Shown in pieces: positions 27,902 to 37,001 of a stretch of 64,000 nucleotides of DNA; the first letter of the stretch is position 1, and each line of letters begins with the position of its first letter. Origin of the DNA: Rhizobacter koreensis (lineage in GTDB: Bacteria > Pseudomonadota > Gammaproteobacteria > Burkholderiales > Burkholderiaceae_C); assembly GCF_013366375.1 (NCBI RefSeq), contig NZ_JABWMJ010000003.1:124001-188000 (forward strand), read 5' to 3'. The translations under genes were made by a program, and so were the position numbers. Below the pieces are notes generated by a model. It ran no database searches, was not told where the DNA came from, and worked only from the letters and a program-made list of their open reading frames with translations.

Positions 27902-28515
27902 TCATGATCAACCTGCTCCCCCACCGGGAGGAGCGGCGCAGGCGCAGGCGCATCGCCTTCTTCGTGGGCCTCGGTGCGGCAGCGGTGTTCGGCCTCGGCA
28001 TCGTCGGCGTCTGGTACCTCGTCGTCGAGCAGCTGATTTCGGGCCAGCAGGCGCGCAACCAGTTCATGCAGACCGAGATTGCCAAGCTCGACGTGCAGAT
28101 CAAGGATATCGCGAGCCTGCGTGCCGAGATCGCCTCGCTGAAGGCACGCCAGAAGGCCGTCGAAGACCTGCAGACCGACCGCAACGTGCCGGTGCACATC
28201 CTCAATGAACTGGTGCGTCAGACGCCGGAAGGCGTCTATTTCACGTCGCTCAAGCAGGAAGGCCAGAACCTGCTCGTGGCGGGCATCGCGCAGACCCAGG
28301 AGCGCGTCTCCGAGTTCCTGCGCAACACCGCCTACAACTCCGAGTGGCTGGTGCGGCCCGAGCTGATCGAGAGCAAGGCGGCGACGCTGCAGACCGCGCA
28401 GCGCGAGCAGAAGCGCCTGTTCGACTTCTCGGTGCGCCTCACGGTCAAGCGCCCGCAGGACACCCCGGCGAGCGCACCGCAGCCGGTCGCCGCCGCGACC
28501 GCCCCGAAAGCCTGA
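27898..28515 (+). CDS. pilN: Type IV pilus assembly protein PilN
   Basis: Bitopic inner-membrane protein of the alignment complex. The N-terminal INLLPHRE is the conserved PilM-binding peptide. One transmembrane helix (IAFFVGLGAAAVFGLGIVGVWYL) is followed by a coiled coil and a ferredoxin-like periplasmic domain, 205 residues in all. GTG 27898 overlaps the pilM stop (GTGA) and gives MIMINLLPHRE, aligning with the family start. ATG 27904 would remove two residues. Confidence 0.94.
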   Translation: MIMINLLPHREERRRRRRIAFFVGLGAAAVFGLGIVGVWYLVVEQLISGQQARNQFMQTEIAKLDVQIKDIASLRAEIASLKARQKAVEDLQTDRNVPVHILNELVRQTPEGVYFTSLKQEGQNLLVAGIAQTQERVSEFLRNTAYNSEWLVRPELIESKAATLQTAQREQKRLFDFSVRLTVKRPQDTPASAPQPVAAATAPKA

Positions 28516-28521
28516 TCCATC

Positions 28522-29220
28522 ATGGCGACCCAAGCTAAAGCGGTGCGCGTCGACGTCGGTTCGCTGGTCGAAGACGTCTCTTCGCAGTTCCGCAACCTCA
28601 ACCCCAACGAGCCCGGGCAGTGGCCGATCCTGCCCAAGCTGCTCGCCTGGGCCGGCGTCACGCTGATCGTGGTCCTGCTCGGCTGGTTCCTGTTGCTGTC
28701 GGACGAGCACGACAGCCTCGAGGCCGAGCGCGCCAAGGAGCCGATCCTCAAGGCCGATTACCGCTCCAAGCTCGGCCAGGCCGTCAACCTCGGCGAACTG
28801 CGCAAGCAGAAGCTGCAGGTCGAGGAGTACGTGACCCAGCTCGAGAAGCAGCTCCCCGGCAAGGCCGAAATGGACGCACTGCTCTCCGACATCAACCAGG
28901 CCGGCCTCGGCCGTGGCCTGCAGTTCGAGCTGTTCCGGCCCGGTCAGGTCGCGGTGAAGGACTACTACGCCGAGCTGCCGATCGCGATCCGCGTGGTCGG
29001 CCGCTACCACGACATCGGCGCCTTCGCGGGCGACATCGCCAACCTCTCGCGCATCGTCACGTTGCACAACATGGTGATCGTGTCAAGCCGCGACACCGCG
29101 AACAGCCAGCTCTCGATGGAAGCGACCGCACGCACCTATCGCTACCTCGACGCCGCCGAGCTCGAGGAAGTGCGCCAGGCCGCCGCCAAGGCGAAGGCGA
29201 AGTCCGGAGCGAAGAAATGA
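28522..29220 (+). CDS. pilO: Type IV pilus assembly protein PilO
   Basis: Inner-membrane partner of PilN. The 232 residues comprise a cytoplasmic N-terminus, a transmembrane helix at about 42-60 (AGVTLIVVLLGWFLLL), a coiled coil (ELRKQKLQVEEYVTQLEKQLP), and a periplasmic ferredoxin-like domain with YAELPIAIRVVGRYHDIGAF, the clearest PilO signature. A charged Ala/Lys tail ends the protein. The stop overlaps the pilP start. Confidence 0.95.
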   Translation: MATQAKAVRVDVGSLVEDVSSQFRNLNPNEPGQWPILPKLLAWAGVTLIVVLLGWFLLLSDEHDSLEAERAKEPILKADYRSKLGQAVNLGELRKQKLQVEEYVTQLEKQLPGKAEMDALLSDINQAGLGRGLQFELFRPGQVAVKDYYAELPIAIRVVGRYHDIGAFAGDIANLSRIVTLHNMVIVSSRDTANSQLSMEATARTYRYLDAAELEEVRQAAAKAKAKSGAKK

Positions 29221-29762
29221 TGCGGATGAGCCCGCGCGCGCAGCGGCTGGTGCCGCTTGCGCTGATCGTCGCGTTGGTGGCCGGCTGCAGCGCCGACGTC
29301 GACGAGCTGCAGCAGTGGATGGAAGAGCAAAAGCGCGTCGTCAAGCCCAACGTCGAGCCGCTCTCCGCGCCCAAGAAGTTCAACCCGCAGGCGTACACCG
29401 CGCTCACCGCGGTCGAGCCTTTCAGCACGCAGAAGCTCACGGTCGCGCTCAAGCAGGAGGCGCGACAGCCGAACTCCCTGCTAGCCGCCGAGATCAACCG
29501 ACGCAAGTCGCCGCTCGAGGCGTACCCGATCGACAGCATGTCGATGGTCGGCAGCGTCGTCCGGGGCGGTCGTCCGTACGCGCTGCTGCGCGTCGACAAC
29601 CTGCTCTACCAGGTCCGGCCGGGCGACTACATCGGCCAGAACTACGGAAAGATCACCAAGATCTCCGAGACCGACATCGAGTATCGGGAGATCGTGCAGG
29701 ACGCAGCCGGCGAATGGGTCGAACGCAACGCGGCGCTGCGCCTCGAAGAGAAAGCACGATGA
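29217..29762 (+). CDS. pilP: Type IV pilus lipoprotein PilP
   Basis: Inner-membrane lipoprotein connecting PilNO to the secretin PilQ. The lipobox is LVAGC near residue 25, followed by SADVDELQQWM, a disordered linker, then the beta-sandwich HR domain with LEAYPIDSMSMVGSVVRGG and YQVRPGDYIGQNYGKI. It has 181 residues. ATG 29217 overlaps the pilO stop (ATGA); a second ATG follows immediately. The stop overlaps the pilQ start. Confidence 0.95.
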   Translation: MMRMSPRAQRLVPLALIVALVAGCSADVDELQQWMEEQKRVVKPNVEPLSAPKKFNPQAYTALTAVEPFSTQKLTVALKQEARQPNSLLAAEINRRKSPLEAYPIDSMSMVGSVVRGGRPYALLRVDNLLYQVRPGDYIGQNYGKITKISETDIEYREIVQDAAGEWVERNAALRLEEKAR

Positions 29763-31930
29763 AACAAAAGCTGGAGAAATCGATGGCCGTTTGGGGCTCG
29801 CGTGCGCTTGCGCTCGCACTGACGATCTGCGCCCCGGTGCTCGCCTTCGCGCAGAACGCGATCCAGTCGGTCACCGCCACGCAGCAGGGCGACAGCGAAG
29901 TGGTTCGCGTCGAACTCGCGCAACCGCTCGGCGCATTGCCGACCGGCTTCGCGGTGCAGACGCCGCCGCGCATCGCGCTCGACCTCCCGGGCGTGAGCAA
30001 CGCGCTGGGCAAGTCGGCGGTGGACGTGAACCAGGGCAACCTGCGCTCGGTGAGCGTGGCGCAGTCGGGCGAGCGCACCCGTCTCGTGCTGAACCTCAAG
30101 GCGCCGGCGAACTATCGCGCGCAGATCGACGGCAAGGCGCTGATCATCGTGCTCGACGGCGGCGCCGTCGCGCCGGCCATGGCGGCGGCGCCCGCGGCCA
30201 GCGCGCCGACGCGTTTCGCCGAGAGCATGAACGCGAACCAGCTGCCGATTCGCGACCTCGACTTCCGTCGCGGCTCCGACGGCGCCGGCCGCGTGATCGT
30301 CGAGCTGCCCAACAACCAGGTCGGCGTCGACATCCGCCAGCAGGGCCGCGGCCTGGTCGTCGAGTTCCTGCGCTCGAGCGTGCCCGACAGCCTGCGTCGC
30401 CGCCTCGACGTGACCGACTTCGGAACGCCCGTGCAGACGATCACCACCACGCAGAGCGGCGATCGGGTCCGCATGGTGGTCGAGCCGCGCGGCGCCTGGG
30501 AGCACAGCGCCTACCAGACCGACAATCAGTTCGTGCTCGAGGTGCGGGCGCAGAAGATCGACCCCAACAAGCTCGTGCAGGGCGCCGGCTATGCGGGCGA
30601 GAAGCTCTCGCTCAACTTCCAGAACATCGAGGTGCGCGCGCTCCTCCAGGTGATCGCCGATTTCACGAACTTCAACGTCGTCACCAGCGACACCGTGACC
30701 GGCAACGTCACGCTGCGCCTGAAGGACGTGCCCTGGGACCAGGCGCTCGACATCATCCTGCAGGCCAAGAACCTGGGCCTGCGCAAGTCGGGCAACGTGA
30801 TTCTGATCGCCCCCAAGGACGAGCTCAACGCCAAGGAGAAGATCGAGCTCGAGGCCAAGCAGCAGATCGCGTCGCTCGAGCCGCTGCGCACCCAGGCGTT
30901 CCAGCTCAACTACGCCAAGGCCGAGGACATCGCCAAGGGTCTGACGGGGCAGCAGACCGGTACCGGCCAGAGCAGCGGCGGCACCGCCTCGCGCATCCTC
31001 TCGCCGCGCGGCAGCGTGGTTTCGGAAGCGCGCACCAACCAGCTCTTCGTGAGCGACATTCCCTCGAAGCTCGAGGAGATCCAGGCCCTCATCGCCAAGA
31101 TCGACATCGCGGTGCGCCAGGTGCTGATCGAGTCGCGCATCGTGATCGCCGACGACACCTTCGGCCGCTCGCTCGGCGTGCGCCTCGGCGCGCAGGACCT
31201 GCGTGGCGTGCGCGGCGGCGTGCCGGGCTACGGCGTCGGCGGCGACACCCGGGTCGCGATCGGCGGCAACCTCAACGCGGTCGGCTCGCAGACGCTGCAG
31301 AGCTCGGGCAGCACAAGCACCGACTTCAACGACACCAACTTCTTCAACCTGCCTGCGTCGACCCAGTTCGGCGACCCGGCGACGTTCGCGCTCTCGCTGT
31401 TCGGCGCTTCGGCCAACCGCTTCCTCAACCTCGAGATCTCGGCGCTCGAAGCCGACGGCAAGGGCAAGGTCGTGTCGAGCCCGCGCGTCGTCACCGCCGA
31501 CCAGCAGAAGGCACTCATCGAGCAGGGCGAGGAACTGCCGTACCAGGTCGCGACCTCGAGCGGCGCCACCTCGCTGCAGTTCCGCAAGGCCAACCTCAAG
31601 CTCGAGGTGACGCCGCAAATCACCCCCGAGGGCAACGTGATCCTCGACGTCGACGTCACCAAGGACAGCGTCGGCCGCTCGACGTCGGCCGGCTTCGCGA
31701 TCAACACCAAGCACGTGAAGACGCAGGTGCTGGTCGAGAACGGCGGCACCGTCGTCATCGGCGGCATCTTCGAGCAGAACGAGCGCGAGGACGTCAGCAA
31801 GGTGCCGCTCCTGGGCGATATCCCCGTCGTCGGCAACCTGTTCAAGTCGCGCACGAGCCAATCGAGCAAGTCCGAACTGCTGATCTTCCTGACGCCCAAG
31901 GTCGTGAGCGACCGCACGGCGGCGCGTTGA
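29759..31930 (+). CDS. pilQ: Type IV pilus secretin PilQ
   Basis: Outer-membrane secretin through which the pilus passes, 723 residues. A signal peptide ends near LAFA. Two AMIN peptidoglycan-binding domains follow (about 35-130 and 160-260), then the N0 domain from LSLNFQNIEVRALLQVIADF, the N1 domain from LRTQAFQLNYAKAEDIAKGL, and the secretin domain with VVSSPRVVTADQQKALIEQG and VPLLGDIPVVGNLFKS. All parts are intact. It is the last gene of pilMNOPQ; the four junctions overlap or are within seven bases. Confidence 0.96.
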   Translation: MKQKLEKSMAVWGSRALALALTICAPVLAFAQNAIQSVTATQQGDSEVVRVELAQPLGALPTGFAVQTPPRIALDLPGVSNALGKSAVDVNQGNLRSVSVAQSGERTRLVLNLKAPANYRAQIDGKALIIVLDGGAVAPAMAAAPAASAPTRFAESMNANQLPIRDLDFRRGSDGAGRVIVELPNNQVGVDIRQQGRGLVVEFLRSSVPDSLRRRLDVTDFGTPVQTITTTQSGDRVRMVVEPRGAWEHSAYQTDNQFVLEVRAQKIDPNKLVQGAGYAGEKLSLNFQNIEVRALLQVIADFTNFNVVTSDTVTGNVTLRLKDVPWDQALDIILQAKNLGLRKSGNVILIAPKDELNAKEKIELEAKQQIASLEPLRTQAFQLNYAKAEDIAKGLTGQQTGTGQSSGGTASRILSPRGSVVSEARTNQLFVSDIPSKLEEIQALIAKIDIAVRQVLIESRIVIADDTFGRSLGVRLGAQDLRGVRGGVPGYGVGGDTRVAIGGNLNAVGSQTLQSSGSTSTDFNDTNFFNLPASTQFGDPATFALSLFGASANRFLNLEISALEADGKGKVVSSPRVVTADQQKALIEQGEELPYQVATSSGATSLQFRKANLKLEVTPQITPEGNVILDVDVTKDSVGRSTSAGFAINTKHVKTQVLVENGGTVVIGGIFEQNEREDVSKVPLLGDIPVVGNLFKSRTSQSSKSELLIFLTPKVVSDRTAAR

Positions 31931-31962
31931 TCCGAACCCATCGATAGCGAGAACACCATTCC

Positions 31963-33654
31963 ATGAAGAGTTCGAAGTGGATGCTGCTGGCGGCAGCGAC
32001 CTCGTTCCTGGCAGCCTGCGGCGGCGGGGGAGGCAATGCAGGCAGTTCGCCGTTCAACCCTGATAGCGGCGGCGGCAGTGCCGCGTGTCCGCCGGCATCG
32101 GCCAGCGGCGCGGGCGGCTCCACGTGCGGCACCGCGACCGCCGCGGCGCTCAACCTGCAGCTCAGCTCGTCGAGCATCAACAACGGCGGAGCGGCCACCG
32201 TCACCGCGACCGCGACCGCGACCACCGCATCGGGTCAGACGCTGAGCGGCATCCCGATCACGTTCTCGGTCGACAAGGGCGCCTCGTTCACGCAGAGCAG
32301 CCCGACCACCGGCGCCAACGGCCAGGTCACCGCGGTCATCGGCATCGGCTCCGACGCGTCGAACCGCATCGTCACGGTCACCGCCCAGAGCGGCAGCCTG
32401 AGCGCACAGAAGGCGTTCGCGGTCACCGGCGCGACGCTTACCGGAACGCGGGTGCCCGCCATCGTGGCGCCCTCGAGCACGGGCAACAGGGTCGAGTTCC
32501 GGCTGGTCGACGCCAACGGCCGCGCCATCTCGAACGTGCCCATCACCGTTACCGGCGGCACGGCCGGCAACGCGACCGGCACCACCGGCAACAACGGCGA
32601 CTACGTCTACACCTACACCGCTCCCGCGGCCACCGGTTCGCTCGAGATCACGGGCACGGCGGGTGGCGTGACCAACACGCAGGTCGTCAGCGTGCAGTCG
32701 AGCGCGAGCACGGTGCCCGACGCCGCCGGCCCGATCCTCTCGGCCTCGGTTTCGGCGAACCCGAGCGTCGTCACGACCAACACCGCGACCACCAACAACC
32801 GCACCGAGATCCGCGCGCTGTTCATCGGCACGAACAACGCGCCGATCCGCAACGTGCGGGTGCGTTTCGACCTCAACGGAGATCCGGCGTCAATCGGCGG
32901 CACCTTCTCGACCGGCACCAGCCTGGTCTACTCGGATGCGGGCGGCATCGCGACCACCGCGTACGCGCCGGGTTCGCGCTCGAGCCCGACCAATGGTGTG
33001 ACCATTCGAGCGTGCTACGACGTGGTGGACTTCCCGGCCGGCCAGTGCCCCAACTGGACGACCGCGACGATCACGGTCGCGTCGGATCCGCTGTCGGTGA
33101 CGATCGGCACCAACGCAACGATCCTCACGGGCGCGACCAACCTCACCTACAAGCGGCAGTTCGCGGTGCTGGTGGTCGACGCCTCGGGCCGCGCCAAGGG
33201 CAACGTCGACATCGTCCCGTCGATCGACATCGACCGTTTCTACAAGGGCTTCTACACGCGCAGCACGCGCTGGGATCAGACCGCGCTCGAGTGCATGAGC
33301 GAGGACGTGAACCGCAACGGCGTGCTCGAGACCGGCGAAGACCGCAACGGCAACGGCTCGCTCGAGCCGCGCAAGTCCGACGTTGCCGTCACCATCCTCG
33401 GCAACGGCAAGACCGACGACGCGGGCCTCGCGACCGTGCAGATCGAATACCCGCAGAACGTCGCGTCGTGGGCGCGCGTGAGGATCCTGGTCGCCGCGAC
33501 GGGCATCAGCGGCACCGAAGGACGCGCCACCTGGACCGAGATCCTGCCGGTGCCGGCCGACGCCGTCACCGGAACGCCGCCCCCGGCGTTCGTGCAGAGC
33601 CCGTACGGCGTGGTCGTGACCCCGCCCGAGACGGCCTGCGCCAACCCGAACTGA
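31963..33654 (+). CDS. Lipoprotein with Ig-like (Big_1/invasin-type) domains and two EF-hand-type loops
   Basis: Unassigned surface or periplasmic lipoprotein of 563 residues. The lipobox LAAC (C19) is followed by a Gly/Ser-rich tether, then about four Thr/Ala/Val-rich beta-sandwich repeats. Two of them show the bacterial Ig-like pattern, for example GIPITFSVDKGASF...TGANGQVTAVI, and AISNVPITVTGGTAGN. Residues 448-459 (DVNRNGVLETGE) form a textbook EF-hand loop and 460-471 (DRNGNGSLEPRK) a second, dockerin-like one. Five cysteines sit in the C-terminal half. It starts 32 bases after pilQ and lies just upstream of aroK, so it is probably co-transcribed with the pilus secretin genes. A role in pilus anchoring or adhesion is inference. 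Confidence 0.8.
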   Translation: MKSSKWMLLAAATSFLAACGGGGGNAGSSPFNPDSGGGSAACPPASASGAGGSTCGTATAAALNLQLSSSSINNGGAATVTATATATTASGQTLSGIPITFSVDKGASFTQSSPTTGANGQVTAVIGIGSDASNRIVTVTAQSGSLSAQKAFAVTGATLTGTRVPAIVAPSSTGNRVEFRLVDANGRAISNVPITVTGGTAGNATGTTGNNGDYVYTYTAPAATGSLEITGTAGGVTNTQVVSVQSSASTVPDAAGPILSASVSANPSVVTTNTATTNNRTEIRALFIGTNNAPIRNVRVRFDLNGDPASIGGTFSTGTSLVYSDAGGIATTAYAPGSRSSPTNGVTIRACYDVVDFPAGQCPNWTTATITVASDPLSVTIGTNATILTGATNLTYKRQFAVLVVDASGRAKGNVDIVPSIDIDRFYKGFYTRSTRWDQTALECMSEDVNRNGVLETGEDRNGNGSLEPRKSDVAVTILGNGKTDDAGLATVQIEYPQNVASWARVRILVAATGISGTEGRATWTEILPVPADAVTGTPPPAFVQSPYGVVVTPPETACANPN

Positions 33655-33668
33655 GGCCAGCCGCCAGC

Positions 33669-34190
33669 GTGCTGATCAGCCTCGTCGGCTTGCCGGGTGT
33701 CGGCAAGTCGACCATCGGCCGCCGCCTTGCCGCGCGCCTCGATCTCGCGTTCGCCGACAGCGACGCGCTGATCGAGGCGCGTATCCACGAGCCGATCCGG
33801 AATTTTTTCGAGCGCGAGGGCGAGGCGCGCTTCCGCGACCTCGAGGAAAGCGTGATTGCGGAGCTCTGCGCGGGCAGCGACGCGGTCATCGCCACGGGCG
33901 GCGGTGCCGTGGTGCGGCCCGCCAACCGCGCCGTCCTGCGCGAGCGCACGGTCGCGGTGTACCTCCACGCGCCACCCGACCCGCTGTTCGAGCGCCTGCG
34001 CCGCGACACCAAGCGGCCGCTGCTGCAGGTGGCCGACCCGCTCGGCCGGCTGCGCGAGCTGAGCCGAACGCGCGACCCCCTCTACCGCGAGGTCGCCGAG
34101 CTCACCCTCGACGTGGCGCAGCGGCCGGTCCGCACGGCGGTCGATGCGATCATTGCGCACCTCGGGCCGCGTCCGCCACGCGCGAGCTGA
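33669..34190 (+). CDS. aroK: Shikimate kinase
   Basis: Phosphorylates shikimate at the 3-position in aromatic amino acid synthesis. The 173 residues show Walker A GLPGVGKST (7-15), the shikimate-binding DSD (ADSDALIE), the GGG motif ATGGGAVV, and the lid RDTKRPLL. The start is GTG 33669, the first codon compatible with the conserved LISLVGLPG strand. It follows the lipoprotein after 14 bases and precedes aroB by 51 bases, the standard aroKB pair behind pilQ. Confidence 0.96.
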   Translation: MLISLVGLPGVGKSTIGRRLAARLDLAFADSDALIEARIHEPIRNFFEREGEARFRDLEESVIAELCAGSDAVIATGGGAVVRPANRAVLRERTVAVYLHAPPDPLFERLRRDTKRPLLQVADPLGRLRELSRTRDPLYREVAELTLDVAQRPVRTAVDAIIAHLGPRPPRAS

Positions 34191-34241
34191 CCGCTGCCGG
34201 CAGCGCGTCCGCCGAGCTCTCCAGCACTGCGAAACACCCCC

Positions 34242-35348
34242 ATGACGACCCTCCTGGCCACGATCGACGTCGAGCTCGGCGCGCGCACCTATCCGATCCT
34301 CGTCGGCTCCGGCCTCATCGGCGATGTGTCGAGCGTGGCGGACCTGCCGAAGGCCGATGCCTGCGCGATCGTGACCAACGACACCGTCGCCCCCCTCTAC
34401 GCCGAGCGTCTGTCGCGAACGCTCGCCGGGCGCTACGCGCACGTGCACCAGGTCGTGCTGCCCGACGGCGAGGCCCACAAGGACTGGCAGACGCTGCAGC
34501 GCGTGTTCGATGCGCTGGTGGCCGAGCATTGCGACCGTCGCACGACCATCTTCGCGCTCGGCGGCGGCGTCGTCGGCGACATGGCGGGTTTCGCGGCGGC
34601 GTGCTACATGCGCGGCGTGCCGTACGTGCAGGTCCCGACCACGCTGCTCGCGCAGGTCGATTCGTCAGTGGGCGGCAAGACGGCGATCAACCACCCGCAC
34701 GGCAAGAACATGATCGGCACGTTCAACCAGCCCCATCGGGTGATCGCCGACCTCGACACGCTCGACTCGCTGCCCCGGCGCGAGCTGATCGCCGGGCTCG
34801 CCGAGGTCATCAAGTACGGCGTCATGGCCGACGACGCCTTCCTCGACTGGATCGAGGCCAATCTGCCGGCGCTGCTCGCGCGCGACAAGCCGGCGCTCGC
34901 GCATGCCATCGATCGTTCGTGCCGGATCAAGGCGGCGCTGGTCGCGGCCGACGAGCGCGAGGACGGCGTGCGCGCGATGCTGAACCTCGGCCACACCTTC
35001 GGGCATGCGATCGAGGCCGGGCTCGGCTACGGCACCTGGCTGCACGGCGAGGCGGTCGGCTGCGGCATGGTGATGGCCGCCGACCTGGCGCGCCGGCTCG
35101 AGCTGATCGACGAGCGCCAGGCCGCGCGCATCGAACGAGTGGTCGCGGCCGCGGGGCTGCCGACGGTGGCGCCCGATCTCGGCTTCGAACGCTGGATCGA
35201 CCTGATGCGCGGCGACAAGAAGGCGCTCGCCGGCGAGATGCGTTTCGTGCTGCCGTGCGGCCCGGGCGAGGCGATGCTGCGCAGCGTCGCACCGGCCGTC
35301 GTCGCGCCCACGCTCGAGCGTTGCAGCAGCGCGGCAGTCGCCGTCTGA
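34242..35348 (+). CDS. aroB: 3-dehydroquinate synthase
   Basis: NAD-dependent, metal-dependent cyclisation of DAHP to 3-dehydroquinate, second step of the shikimate pathway. It has 368 residues: the NAD-binding motif [14 protein letters not shown], then [19 protein letters not shown], the zinc ligands in GLAEVIKYG and [11 protein letters not shown], and [12 protein letters not shown]. All are intact. ATG 34242 is the start. The gene downstream in many relatives (dgt) is absent; a pilin cluster follows. Confidence 0.97.
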   Translation: MTTLLATIDVELGARTYPILVGSGLIGDVSSVADLPKADACAIVTNDTVAPLYAERLSRTLAGRYAHVHQVVLPDGEAHKDWQTLQRVFDALVAEHCDRRTTIFALGGGVVGDMAGFAAACYMRGVPYVQVPTTLLAQVDSSVGGKTAINHPHGKNMIGTFNQPHRVIADLDTLDSLPRRELIAGLAEVIKYGVMADDAFLDWIEANLPALLARDKPALAHAIDRSCRIKAALVAADEREDGVRAMLNLGHTFGHAIEAGLGYGTWLHGEAVGCGMVMAADLARRLELIDERQAARIERVVAAAGLPTVAPDLGFERWIDLMRGDKKALAGEMRFVLPCGPGEAMLRSVAPAVVAPTLERCSSAAVAV

Positions 35349-35424
35349 CAAGCGTGACATCGGTCCGCCTCTACCACGGGGGCCGACCGTCTGGCTCACC
35401 AGCCGTCCCGTTCGTCGGCGTGCG

Positions 35425-35454
35425 TTGCGACGCCTCCGACCCGGTTTCTACACT
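35425..35454 (+). promoter_or_regulatory. Predicted promoter of the pilE-fimT-pilVWXY1 cluster
   Basis: TTGCGA (35425-35430) and TACACT (35449-35454) are 18 bases apart, 22 bases before the pilE start, in the 128-base aroB-pilE gap. Confidence 0.4.
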
Positions 35455-35476
35455 CGCCAGCCTTCAAGAGGTCGAT

Positions 35477-35905
35477 ATGCGCCGTGCCCGAGGTTTTACG
35501 CTGATCGAAGTGATGATCGTCGTGGCGATCGTCGCCATCCTGGCGGCCATCGCGCTGCCCTCGTATACCGATTACGTGCGGCGCAGCAAGATCAGCGACG
35601 CGGTCGGCGCGCTCGCCGGCATGCGCGTGAAGATGGAGCAGTTCTTCCAGGACAACCGCACCTACGCGGGCGCCTGCACGGCCGGCACGGTCGCTCCGCC
35701 GCTGACCAACACCGCCAATTTCCAGTTCGACTGCGGCACTCCCGACGCCTCGACCTACACGATCACCGCCACCGGCATCGGCTCGATGGCGGGCTTCCAG
35801 TACACGCTCAACCAGGCGAACCAGCGCGTCACCGTCGCCGTGCCGGGCGGCTGGAGCGGCGCCGGCGCGACCTGCTGGGTGCTGCGCAAGGAAGGCTCGT
35901 GCTGA
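35477..35905 (+). CDS. pilE: Type IV pilin (PilE-like)
   Basis: Pilin of the PilE family, 142 residues. It has a six-residue leader MRRARG, then FTLIEVMIVVAIVAILAAIALP with Glu5, and SYTDYVRRSKISDAVG, the common PilE helix. The globular head is short, with four cysteines; the last residue is Cys in KEGSC, consistent with a C-terminal disulfide loop. Its short head and its place in front of fimT/pilVWX suggest a minor pilin rather than the major PilA. AGAGG lies before ATG 35477. Confidence 0.9.
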   Translation: MRRARGFTLIEVMIVVAIVAILAAIALPSYTDYVRRSKISDAVGALAGMRVKMEQFFQDNRTYAGACTAGTVAPPLTNTANFQFDCGTPDASTYTITATGIGSMAGFQYTLNQANQRVTVAVPGGWSGAGATCWVLRKEGSC

Positions 35906-36507
35906 AGACGGCGCCGCTGCGCGGCTTCACCTTGGTCGAGCTGCTGGTCGGCATCTCGCTGATCGGGATCCTGCTCGCGCTCGGTGCGCCGTCGCTGGCG
36001 ACCTACCTGCAGAACTCGAAGGTCGCCAATGCCGCGTCGACGTTCTACAGCGGCGTGCAGCTCGCGCGCACCGAGGCGATCCGCCGCAACGCGCCGGCGC
36101 ATTTCGTGATGAGCGACACCGTTCCCACCAGCGACGCCGCGGCGAGTTCCGCAGCGCCCAGCATCACCGGCCGGCACTGGTTCGTGCGCGCGGCGTCGGG
36201 CGCCGACTTCGAGCTGATCGAGGCGAAGTCGGGCAACGAGGGCGGTGGCAGCGGCACGAACCCGGCGGTCCAGGTGTCGGGCGGCGTGATCGGCGCGGGC
36301 AGCTTCGATGGCGTGATCGCGTTCAACGGCTTCGGTGCGACGGTCGACGGCACCGGCTACGTCATCAGCATCGCCAATCCGAACGGCGGCGCGTGCGCCC
36401 CGTCGGGCCCGATCCGCTGCCGCGAGATCCGCGTGCTGCCCGGCGGGCAGATCATGGCCTGCGACCCGGCGGCGAGCGCGGTACCCGGAGACACCCGTGG
36501 CTGCTGA
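35899..36507 (+). CDS. fimT: Minor pilin FimT/FimU (GspH-like)
   Basis: Minor pilin that helps initiate pilus assembly; FimT-type proteins can also bind DNA. The leader is MLKTAPLRG, the mature start FTLVELLVGISLIGILLALG, and the sequence VQLARTEAIRRNAPAHFVM matches the GspH/FimT family. The 202-residue product contains a Gly/Ser-rich loop and four cysteines in its last third. GTG 35899 overlaps the pilE stop; no ATG is available. The stop overlaps pilV. Confidence 0.85.
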   Translation: MLKTAPLRGFTLVELLVGISLIGILLALGAPSLATYLQNSKVANAASTFYSGVQLARTEAIRRNAPAHFVMSDTVPTSDAAASSAAPSITGRHWFVRAASGADFELIEAKSGNEGGGSGTNPAVQVSGGVIGAGSFDGVIAFNGFGATVDGTGYVISIANPNGGACAPSGPIRCREIRVLPGGQIMACDPAASAVPGDTRGC

Positions 36508-36994
36508 GCGTCGCCTGAATCGCCGCGCCGAGGGCGGCTTCTTCCTCATCGAGGCGCTGGTCGCGATCCTCATCTTCGCGCTCGGCATCCTCGGCCTCGT
36601 CGCGATGGGCGGCACCGCCGTCAGCGCACAGTCGGACGCGCAATACCGCACCGAGGCAAGCGCCTATGCCGATGCGATCGCGAGCCGGATCGCGCTGAGT
36701 GTCGATCGCAGTTCGGATGCCGCGCTCGCGGCGTCGCTGCCGCGGTTCGCGCATCGTGCGACCGGGGCGCCGGCCGATTGCGCCTTCACCGGCGACGACA
36801 CCGAAGAGGCCGCCTTGCTCGACGTCATCAACCGTGCGGCGAGTGCGGGCGGCGGGTTGCCCGGCGCCGACGCCACCTTCCAGCAGGTCGCCGTCGACAC
36901 CGCGCAGCGCAACCGGGTCTCGATCACCGTGTGCTGGCGCACGGCGAACGACAGCGCGCCACGCCGCCACACGCTGGTGACCTACGTCAACTGA
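36497..36994 (+). CDS. pilV: Minor pilin PilV
   Basis: Minor pilin, 165 residues. The processing site is AEGG followed by FFLIEALVAILIFALGILGLV with Glu5, and AQYRTEASAYADAIASRI resembles the PilV helix. The start is GTG 36497, overlapping fimT by 11 bases. Tight packing with fimT and pilW supports the assignment over other type IV minor pilins. Confidence 0.85.
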   Translation: MAAERRLNRRAEGGFFLIEALVAILIFALGILGLVAMGGTAVSAQSDAQYRTEASAYADAIASRIALSVDRSSDAALAASLPRFAHRATGAPADCAFTGDDTEEAALLDVINRAASAGGGLPGADATFQQVAVDTAQRNRVSITVCWRTANDSAPRRHTLVTYVN

Positions 36995-37001
36995 GCCGAC
37001 G

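Noticed and set aside
34529..35476. Long open frame running into pilE across aroB
   Set aside because: The part before 35477 is an aroB shadow; the pilin leader and a ribosome-binding site mark the true start at 35477.
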